Origin: Pirellulaceae bacterium | GTDB lineage: Bacteria > Planctomycetota > Planctomycetia > Pirellulales > Pirellulaceae | Reading direction: 5' to 3' | Length of the DNA stretch: 6,795 nt | NCBI GenBank assembly: GCA_013002105.1 | Contig: JABDKS010000411.1 | Location: 1-6,795 of the forward strand | Part shown: in pieces, positions 1-4,817 of the stretch | How positions within the stretch are numbered: position 1 is the stretch's first letter | Layout: each line of letters opens with the position of its first letter | Program-made: the position numbers and the translations under genes | The notes under the pieces: generated by a model | Database searches by the model: none | What the model was told of the DNA's origin: nothing | Seen by the model: the letters and a program-made list of their open reading frames with translations, nothing else

Positions 1-1419
1 CACATAGGCTTGCCACTTTTCTTGGAATTCGGTCATGTCGGGTGAGTCGAGGATTTTTTGCAGCGTTTGGTAGCCGGTGGGATCGGTTTTTTGATTGGCG
101 ACGAATTGGTGATAGTATTTATGTAGCAACCCCTGCTCTTGCAGGTAGTAGCACAGGTAACGAGCTTGAGAGTAATTCGTGCCGGGGTCTTGTTGGTAGA
201 ACTGATGCGAACTGGTCGCGCAAAGGGTCGCAAACGAGGGGACATCGTCATCGGCAATGGCCCGTTGCAGTCCTGCCAGCCGCCAGTTCGTTAACCCCAC
301 GATTTGACCATCGCGGGAGCTGCTTTGTTCGTACAACGAACCGAGACCTTCGTTGAACCACGCCGGGCAATCGGGAAAGTTGGCTTCCATAAAGGGATGA
401 ACAATTTCGTGGACCAGTGTGCCGCCACCCGTTGCGATGTTCATCACCAGGGCGTTCTCGCTGGGCGAATAGTACCCGTAGGGCGTCGTCGGTTTGTCGC
501 GAAACAATCGCATCGTGTTCGCTTCGTAACTTTGTTTGTCTTTGAACAGCCACACATCCAACACGCGGTCGGGATCCGATCGAAAGTACGCGGACTTCAA
601 CCGATCGGTTGCCCACTTCACGGTTTTCTCGGATCGTCCCCGCACTACATGAGGTGCCTCATCACCGATCACGACAAACGGGCGTTGCAGCACGATCGTA
701 AAGTTCTTGTGGGGCAAGCGTGCCTTGAGTCGCATGATGTGTTGTGCGTAGTCGGCGTTGGTGGGCGATTTGCTCGCTGCCACTCGTGGCGTTTGTTCGC
801 TGGCAAGGGCGAATCGAATCACAGTCCACTCCTTCGCCTTGTACTTCAACGGCCAAAGTGAAAGGAACTTGGTCAGTGGCATGTGGTGGTAGGCCCCCAG
901 GTCATGGGCTGGTTCGTGATAGATGACCTCGTCCTGTTTGGCGTCGTAACCGAGGATCAGTCGGAAGTGTTCGGTCGCCTCGGGGCCTTCGCTGGTCCGC
1001 ATGCAGACGATCGACGGTGTACCGCGTCGCAAGTCGTCAATCATGGTCTGCCAGAGATCGTTCAGTTCAACCTTTTGATTGGCGACGTCGATGCGATGCC
1101 ATACCGGCCCGGGTGCAAAACCAAGATGACGGATCGCCGATGCCAATTCTGCCGTATAGCATCCACGTGCGAGCGTGGGATCCAAGCCGGAGCGATCAAA
1201 CACGGCGTCTTGGTCGGCGGCCGAGCCGAGTTTTTGTAACCAACTGGCCACGCAGGCTTCGCCGCAGAAATCTGGCTTTTGACGTACGTGCGGGACGTCA
1301 TTGATCAGGACGCTACGCTGATCCGCTGACTGGACTGGTGTCGGCAACGCGGTTGCCGCGAGGACGAAGGCGATGCCGAGCAACGCAAGCACTTGGTGAC
1401 GCCGATTGGGACAACGCAT
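1..1419 (-). CDS. Secreted two-domain peptidase: C39/papain-like cysteine domain plus HExxH (gluzincin-like) domain; 3' end cut by window edge
   Basis: The minus strand is open from ATG at 1419 to base 1: 473 codons without a stop, so the C-terminus lies outside the window. Residues 1-32 form a Sec-type signal peptide: basic start, hydrophobic stretch LALLGIAFVLAATAL, and a likely cleavage near VQSA. Residues about 36-180 resemble the C39-like/papain-like fold: Q47 and C52 in QKPDFCGEACVASWL, then H151 in EHFRLILGYD. The family's usual 'DP' after the following strand is here HEP (E169), so the third catalytic residue is uncertain. Residues about 190-473 resemble DUF1570/peptidase MA-type gluzincins: GYY...GGGTLVHEIVH gives H337, E338 and H341, and WFNEGLGSLYE gives E357 as third zinc ligand. 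It is probably an exported hydrolase acting in the cell envelope or outside. No Shine-Dalgarno is seen. The ATG is supported by the signal peptide directly after it. Domain calls come from motifs only. Confidence 0.85.
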   Translation of the reverse strand, partial: MRCPNRRHQVLALLGIAFVLAATALPTPVQSADQRSVLINDVPHVRQKPDFCGEACVASWLQKLGSAADQDAVFDRSGLDPTLARGCYTAELASAIRHLGFAPGPVWHRIDVANQKVELNDLWQTMIDDLRRGTPSIVCMRTSEGPEATEHFRLILGYDAKQDEVIYHEPAHDLGAYHHMPLTKFLSLWPLKYKAKEWTVIRFALASEQTPRVAASKSPTNADYAQHIMRLKARLPHKNFTIVLQRPFVVIGDEAPHVVRGRSEKTVKWATDRLKSAYFRSDPDRVLDVWLFKDKQSYEANTMRLFRDKPTTPYGYYSPSENALVMNIATGGGTLVHEIVHPFMEANFPDCPAWFNEGLGSLYEQSSSRDGQIVGLTNWRLAGLQRAIADDDVPSFATLCATSSHQFYQQDPGTNYSQARYLCYYLQEQGLLHKYYHQFVANQKTDPTGYQTLQKILDSPDMTEFQEKWQAYV

Positions 1420-1461
1420 CGTTTGGCCTCGTGTCCAAGATAGAAGAAGAGATCGGGACCG

Positions 1462-1490
1462 TTTATACCGTCTTATTACGCATGTGTCAT
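1462..1490 (-). promoter_or_regulatory. Sigma70-like promoter for the two-domain peptidase gene
   Basis: Read on the minus strand, ATGACA (1490-1485; 5 of 6 matches to TTGACA) is followed by exactly 17 bp and then TATAAA (1467-1462; 5 of 6 matches to TATAAT). Transcription would start near 1455, giving a leader of about 36 nt before the ATG at 1419. It sits in the 197-bp divergent gap shared with the methyltransferase gene. This is consensus matching by eye; no transcript data support it. Confidence 0.5.
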
Positions 1491-1601
1491 CGGAAAGGTT
1501 TACGGATGTTTGCCAACCCGATAGCAACAAACACGCGAGATCTGGTCTCGGAGATTGTCGCCAATGGTTCCCAGCGACCGCCTGCACGGTTTCGATGGAC
1601 T

Positions 1602-1613
1602 AAGCTGTAGCTT
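1602..1613. other. Short palindrome directly before the methyltransferase start
   Basis: AAGCTGTAGCTT is two 5-bp arms around GT, ending three bases before the ATG at 1617. It could be a small operator or a hairpin limiting access to the start codon. No Shine-Dalgarno or clear promoter was found for this gene in the rest of the 1420-1616 gap. A palindrome this short also occurs by chance. Confidence 0.2.
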
Positions 1614-1616
1614 GAA

Positions 1617-2447
1617 ATGACTGTGCAAATGCCAACGACCGAACCGCCGCGATTTGCGTTTGGCGAGAATTGGAAAGCGTTTTTGACGGCGTTGGACGAA
1701 TCGCGTATTGAGCAAGCGGTTGAATCGCTCGAGGAGCTATTGGGGGTCGATTCGCTCGAAGGAACCAAGTTCCTGGACATCGGTAGCGGCAGCGGTTTGT
1801 TCTCGCTTGCCGCGCATCGTATGGGTGCGGAAGTTGTTTCGTTTGACTACGACGTCGATAGTGTCGCCTGCACCAATGAGTTGAAATCTCGCTATGGATC
1901 GGAGTCGCCCAACTGGCAAGTCTGTCAGGGTTCGGTGCTGGATGAAGCATTCATGCAGTCGCTGGGAGAATTCGATGTCGTCTATTCATGGGGCGTGCTG
2001 CACCACACCGCCGAGATGACTCGCGCGATCGAGATCGCACAGCGGCGTGTCTCCGATGGCGGGTTTTTGTGTATCGCGATTTACAACGATCAAGGTGGCG
2101 CGAGTCGACGATGGTTGAAGATCAAGAAATTTTACAATCGACTGCCAAAATGGTTGCGACCGGCTTTGGTGATCAAGATTGCGGCGTGGTACGAGTTGAA
2201 ATTTGCACTGGCAAGATTGTCGCGAGGAAAGAATCCGTTGCCATTTGCCGATTGGCGGGCCAAGAAAAAGGATCGCGGCATGTCTGCATGGCATGACTGG
2301 GTCGATTGGATTGGCGGGTTGCCATTTGAGGTGGCCACGCCAGAAGAAATCATTTTGCCATTGCGCAACAATGATTTCGTATTGGAAAATCTGAAGACCG
2401 TCGGCAACGGTTGGGGCTGCAACGAATACGTTTTCCGCAAACTGTAG
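1617..2447 (+). CDS. Class I SAM-dependent methyltransferase
   Basis: A 276-residue cytoplasmic protein with the Rossmann-fold methyltransferase core (Methyltransf_11/23/25 or UbiG-like type). Motif I is FLDIGSGSG at 52-60 (D54, G56, G58, G60). The acidic end of strand 2 is D77 in VVSFDYD, expected to contact the ribose of S-adenosylmethionine. QGSVLD at 104-109 fits the adenine-contact loop, and FDVVYSWGVLHH at 119-130 is the motif IV/post-IV region typical of this group. The C-terminal third (about 165-276) is Trp- and Lys-rich and probably shapes the acceptor site; the substrate cannot be read from sequence. An in-frame TAG at 1608-1610 makes this ATG the first possible; M5 (1629) is an alternative. 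The stop TAG (2445-2447) lies inside a palindromic repeat copy. It is divergent from the peptidase gene and appears monocistronic. Confidence 0.93.
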   Translation: MTVQMPTTEPPRFAFGENWKAFLTALDESRIEQAVESLEELLGVDSLEGTKFLDIGSGSGLFSLAAHRMGAEVVSFDYDVDSVACTNELKSRYGSESPNWQVCQGSVLDEAFMQSLGEFDVVYSWGVLHHTAEMTRAIEIAQRRVSDGGFLCIAIYNDQGGASRRWLKIKKFYNRLPKWLRPALVIKIAAWYELKFALARLSRGKNPLPFADWRAKKKDRGMSAWHDWVDWIGGLPFEVATPEEIILPLRNNDFVLENLKTVGNGWGCNEYVFRKL

Positions 2448-2513
2448 AACGGACTTCAGTCCGTTGCACGAGCCAAACGTGGATCCTCAGTAACGGACTG
2501 AAGTCCGTTCTAC
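2444..2513. repeat. Perfect 22-bp inverted repeat pair (REP/BIME-like), 26-bp spacer
   Basis: Copy 1 at 2444-2465 and copy 2 at 2492-2513 are exact reverse complements over 22 bp. Each copy contains a smaller palindrome, AACGGACTGAAGTCCGTT, with 8-bp arms around GA. In RNA the pair would form a long stem starting at the methyltransferase stop codon; copy 1 includes that TAG. No T-run follows, so a canonical intrinsic terminator is not supported, but 3'-end stabilisation or bidirectional termination between the convergent genes is plausible. The inverted-pair organisation resembles the REP/BIME elements of other bacteria; no transposase is in the window. Confidence 0.9.
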
Positions 2514-2633
2514 GTTGGGGTGTCTTTGGGTAACAGACTGAAGTCCGTTCTACGTTGGGGTGTCCTTGGGTAACGGACTGAAGTCCGTTCTACGTTGGGG
2601 TGTCTTTGGGTAACGGACTGAAGCCTGTTCTAC
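2491..2633. repeat. 40-bp tandem repeat array carrying four palindromic copies
   Basis: Units start at 2491, 2531, 2571 and 2611, a period of exactly 40 bp, with a partial last unit. Each unit is the palindromic element followed by CTACGTTGGGGTGTCTTTGGG or a one-base variant. Unit 2 has one change in the palindrome (A at 2535), unit 3 has one change in the spacer (C at 2564), and unit 4 has two changes in the palindrome (2624 and 2626) and ends by leaving the pattern at about 2634. Near-identity of units suggests recent duplication or slippage. The last copy contains, on the minus strand, the TAG stop of the PH-domain gene. Confidence 0.93.
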
Positions 2634-3100
2634 GCGGGTTGGCTTTGTGGTTGGTTCTTTTTGGCCTGCTTGACGGCTTTGCGTAGGTCGCGGATGAATT
2701 CATCGCGTGACTTTGGCGAGATCAAGTACCGTCGTTTACTGGCGATGATCCGCACACGCCGCAACGACAGCGCGGGGCCGCTGAGCCAACTGGAGGAGGG
2801 TTCAATCGAATCGATTTGATCCAGGTCGACTCGGAAAACCAACAAGCCACTACGGATTGAAAGGCTGTCGTCCAAAATCGTGTAGCGACAAGGAACCGTC
2901 AACGCCGTGGTAACGATCACCGTGATGGCGCCGCACAAGAACAACCACATCGATTCACCAGGCTGGCCAATCACAATGAAATAAATGCCAATCAGCGCCG
3001 CCAACGCGGGTGTGAATATCAGCAATGCCAGTATCCAAGCGTCGACCGCCGAATCATACACGGTCGGTCGCGTAACGTTTTGGTTGGGTCGCCGATTCAA
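2630..3100 (-). CDS. Small membrane protein with bacterial PH-like domain
   Basis: A 156-residue protein. Two predicted transmembrane helices lie at about 22-44 (WILALLIFTPALAALIGIYF) and 50-69, followed by a soluble domain at 70-145. The pattern CRYTILDDSLSIRSGLLVFRVDLDQIDSIEPS...RYLISPKSRDEFIRDLRKAV matches the bacterial PH families (DUF1200/bPH type): a beta barrel closed by a C-terminal helix. The tail (about 146-156) is Lys/Gln-rich. These domains usually face the cytoplasm; function is unknown. The start is weak: TTG at 3100 is the first start codon after the upstream stop, and GTG at 3061 (V14) is possible. It lies 60 nt downstream of the VTT gene in the same frame and probably depends on its promoter. 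The stop TAG (2632-2630) comes from a palindromic repeat copy. Confidence 0.8.
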   Translation of the reverse strand: MNRRPNQNVTRPTVYDSAVDAWILALLIFTPALAALIGIYFIVIGQPGESMWLFLCGAITVIVTTALTVPCRYTILDDSLSIRSGLLVFRVDLDQIDSIEPSSSWLSGPALSLRRVRIIASKRRYLISPKSRDEFIRDLRKAVKQAKKNQPQSQPA

Positions 3101-3160
3101 ACCGCTGTAGGATTGTGTCGTGGGGTGTCGCCAGGTATCGATCTGCCGAGAACGTGTTTG

Positions 3161-3943
3161 CTACCGATGGCATTCTACCTCGGGAATATCCGCTGGGGAG
3201 AGACCCGCCGGAATCGGATTGGGCGAGCGCGTTTGCTGATCACGGATTCGTCGAACAGCTTCGCGCGGCACGATGTAGCCAAACGCGATCGCGGCGATTA
3301 TCGAAACCACCGGTCCGGCCCAGTGTCGCGGATCGGCGGCCGATTCTGGTGCAAGTGAGGCAAGTGATCCACCGTGAACCCACAATAGTTGCGGGATCAC
3401 TCCCAGTGTCGCCGCGACCAAAAACGGAACCAAACGGGCTGACGCGGCACCCATGCTGTAGCTAATCACCATGCTGGGAATGGGTACGCATCGAATCAGC
3501 AAGTGAAAACCCAGTCCCGCTTCGGCGGCCAAATCACGGACCGCCCGCGCCCAGCCTGGCGGGGCCGTGTCGCCAGCGAATTGTCGCTGAATCGAATCGG
3601 CGAGCCACCAGCGCCCAATCGCATAATTCAGCAGTGCGGCAAAGAATGCGATGACCACCATCAGCACGCTCCCCAAGGCAAAACCAAACAATGCCCCGGC
3701 ACTGATCGACACCATCGTCTTGGGCAACAGCACGGACATCAGCGTGATTCCCAACAAAACGAACAGGATCGGTGCCCCAGGACCTGCCTGTTTCAACCAT
3801 GACTGTAGCGACCGCAAATCGACGCCCGACGCAATCAGAAGGGCTCCGCAGATGACCAACGCCGCGGGAAGCAAGAAACGAAGCGACCTTGTTGGACCAC
3901 GGAGTGATTCGAAACTCTGATTTTTGTCGATGGAATGATTCAT
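3161..3943 (-). CDS. TVP38/TMEM64-family (VTT/DedA superfamily) integral membrane protein
   Basis: A 260-residue inner-membrane protein. Hydrophobic segments lie at about 22-40, 57-75, 78-110, 146-165, 172-192 and 208-226. The VTT-domain signatures are SAGALFGFALGSVL (81-94), the helix ending in NYAIGR (R111), and LLIRCVPIPSMVISYSMGA (148-166) followed by FLVAATLGVIPQLLWVHGGS. These match the 'G-lFG', 'gR' and 'R-P-P...G' positions of the TVP38/SNARE-associated Golgi family. Relatives include DedA flippases and VMP1/TMEM41B lipid scramblases, so lipid movement is a reasonable guess; the specific substrate is unknown. The ATG at 3943 has no Shine-Dalgarno but follows a plausible promoter by about 24 nt. 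The PH-like gene follows on the same strand. The C-terminal tail (230-260) is polar and Pro-rich. Confidence 0.88.
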   Translation of the reverse strand: MNHSIDKNQSFESLRGPTRSLRFLLPAALVICGALLIASGVDLRSLQSWLKQAGPGAPILFVLLGITLMSVLLPKTMVSISAGALFGFALGSVLMVVIAFFAALLNYAIGRWWLADSIQRQFAGDTAPPGWARAVRDLAAEAGLGFHLLIRCVPIPSMVISYSMGAASARLVPFLVAATLGVIPQLLWVHGGSLASLAPESAADPRHWAGPVVSIIAAIAFGYIVPREAVRRIRDQQTRSPNPIPAGLSPADIPEVECHR

Positions 3944-3972
3944 CCGCTTGCACCGAGGTGGTTGATGTGGAC

Positions 3973-4000
3973 ATCATACTGCACAGACTTTTTTTGTCGA
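3973..4000 (-). promoter_or_regulatory. Sigma70-like promoter for the VTT/PH membrane gene pair
   Basis: On the minus strand TCGACA (4000-3995; 5 of 6 to TTGACA), a 16-bp spacer rich in A at its upstream end, then TATGAT (3978-3973; 5 of 6 to TATAAT). The predicted start near 3967 leaves about 24 nt before the ATG at 3943. It was identified by eye. Confidence 0.45.
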
Positions 4001-4009
4001 AGTTATTAT
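3980..4009 (+). promoter_or_regulatory. Weak candidate promoter for the ATPase/arrestin-like pair
   Basis: TGCACA (3980-3985; 4 of 6), 18 bp, then TATTAT (4004-4009; 5 of 6). It overlaps the opposing VTT promoter and would leave a leader of about 100 nt before the ATG at 4116. The match is weak. Confidence 0.2.
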
Positions 4010-4086
4010 CCTGGCGATCGAGGAGAGACTCGCCGGTTGGTGCCCGCTGGCTCCCCTGCTTCAAACGCTGCACAGCAGCGGTCGTG

Positions 4087-4114
4087 ATTTGGCCCACATT
4101 ATTTGGCCCACATT
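4087..4114. repeat. 14-bp perfect tandem duplication just before the ATPase start
   Basis: ATTTGGCCCACATT occurs twice head to tail (4087-4100 and 4101-4114), ending one base before the ATG at 4116. An in-frame TTG inside the first unit (4089) could extend the protein by nine residues, but the duplicated, low-information extension (AHIIWPTL) argues for the ATG. Confidence 0.9.
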
Positions 4115-4115
4115 G

Positions 4116-4817
4116 ATGATCCAGAGAACTGAAACGATCGACCAGCGAGCGGTGGACTGGATGCCATGGCATTGGTGCAATTTGGCTCGTAATCCGTTTG
4201 GCGAATTGACCCGTGAGGAGCGAATTGACGTCGCAGTGGTCGACGTCGACGAAATCGCCGGTCGTGTCGTCAGCGACCACACGGCCGTACAGTTGATGGG
4301 GGAGTGCGGTCGTGGAAAAACCACACGAATGTTGGTACTGCACCGAGAGTTGCCCGATTCGTCCTACGTGTACTTGCCGCAAGACGAACCGTGCCCAACG
4401 ATAGCGGTCGGTCGGCCCGTGTTGATCGACGAAGCGCAGCGATTACCCAGGCGTGTTCGCAAACAAGTATTCGGATCCAGGTTGCCATTGGTTTTGGCGA
4501 CGCATCGGGATCTGACTCGTCCGCTGCGTCGTGCAGGTTACAAGGTCCACACACAAGAGATTGGGTTGGCAAACGATTCATCGCTCGTTTGCCGACTAAT
4601 GAATCGTCGCATCGAAGCCTCCCGGATAGACGTCAACCGGGCCGCACCGAAATTGACGATCCATGATGCCGAAACATTGGTGTCGCGATTCGGAAGCGAT
4701 GTCCGCGCGATGGAAAGTTACTTATACGACGTGGTTCAGAGCCAAGTATTCCGTACTCATCCAAAACGCCGCTGCGAGGCGGAACCGAATCATGGCGAAA
4801 TGCGATTTATCGATTGA
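4116..4817 (+). CDS. Small P-loop AAA-type ATPase
   Basis: A 233-residue cytoplasmic protein from ATG 4116 (a TTG at 4089 would give 242). The N-terminal LARNPFGELTREER (23-36) recalls the 'NPF' leader of ExeA/TniB-like AAA_22 ATPases. Walker A is GECGRGKT at 62-69 (K68, T69). Walker B is PVLIDEAQ at 101-108 (D105, and E106 as catalytic base). A sensor-1-like strand is LPLVLATH (123-130), and RFGSDVRAMESYLYDV (191-206) looks like a short lid helix with a sensor-2-like Arg. Only about 35 residues separate Walker A and B, so the core is compact, and there is no DNA-binding or peptidase domain. ATP hydrolysis is expected; the target is unknown. Its last 26 nt overlap the start of the arrestin-like membrane protein gene, which implies translational coupling and suggests a partner role. 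Confidence 0.83.
   Translation: MIQRTETIDQRAVDWMPWHWCNLARNPFGELTREERIDVAVVDVDEIAGRVVSDHTAVQLMGECGRGKTTRMLVLHRELPDSSYVYLPQDEPCPTIAVGRPVLIDEAQRLPRRVRKQVFGSRLPLVLATHRDLTRPLRRAGYKVHTQEIGLANDSSLVCRLMNRRIEASRIDVNRAAPKLTIHDAETLVSRFGSDVRAMESYLYDVVQSQVFRTHPKRRCEAEPNHGEMRFID

Noticed and set aside
304..861. 185-codon plus-strand open frame opposite the peptidase gene
   Set aside because: It is antisense to the continuous 473-codon minus-strand frame that carries C39 and HExxH motifs. It has no protein features of its own.
1536..1550. Small inverted repeat CGAGA-TCTGG-TCTCG in the divergent gap
   Set aside because: The 5-bp arms are too short to distinguish from chance, and it is not placed near a recognised promoter element.
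1338..1610. 90-codon plus-strand open frame in front of the methyltransferase
   Set aside because: It overlaps the signal-peptide end and promoter of the divergent peptidase gene and has no domain or start signals.
2444..2513. Canonical intrinsic terminator after the methyltransferase gene
   Set aside because: The stem is strong but no T-run follows on either strand, so only a terminator-like or stabilising role is possible.
2491..2633. CRISPR-like array of regularly spaced repeats
   Set aside because: The period is an exact 40 bp and the intervening sequence is the same in every unit, so there are no distinct spacers. No cas genes are nearby. It is a tandem repeat.
3534..4382. Long minus-strand open frame of 282 codons covering the VTT start and part of the ATPase gene
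   Set aside because: It overlaps two well-supported genes in other frames, has no recognisable domain and has the composition of an antisense shadow.
4663..4791. 43-codon N-terminal extension of the arrestin-like protein
   Set aside because: This stretch lies inside the ATPase gene's C-terminal coding region in another frame. The extension has no signal peptide or domain pattern, whereas the Met at 4792 begins the beta sandwich.
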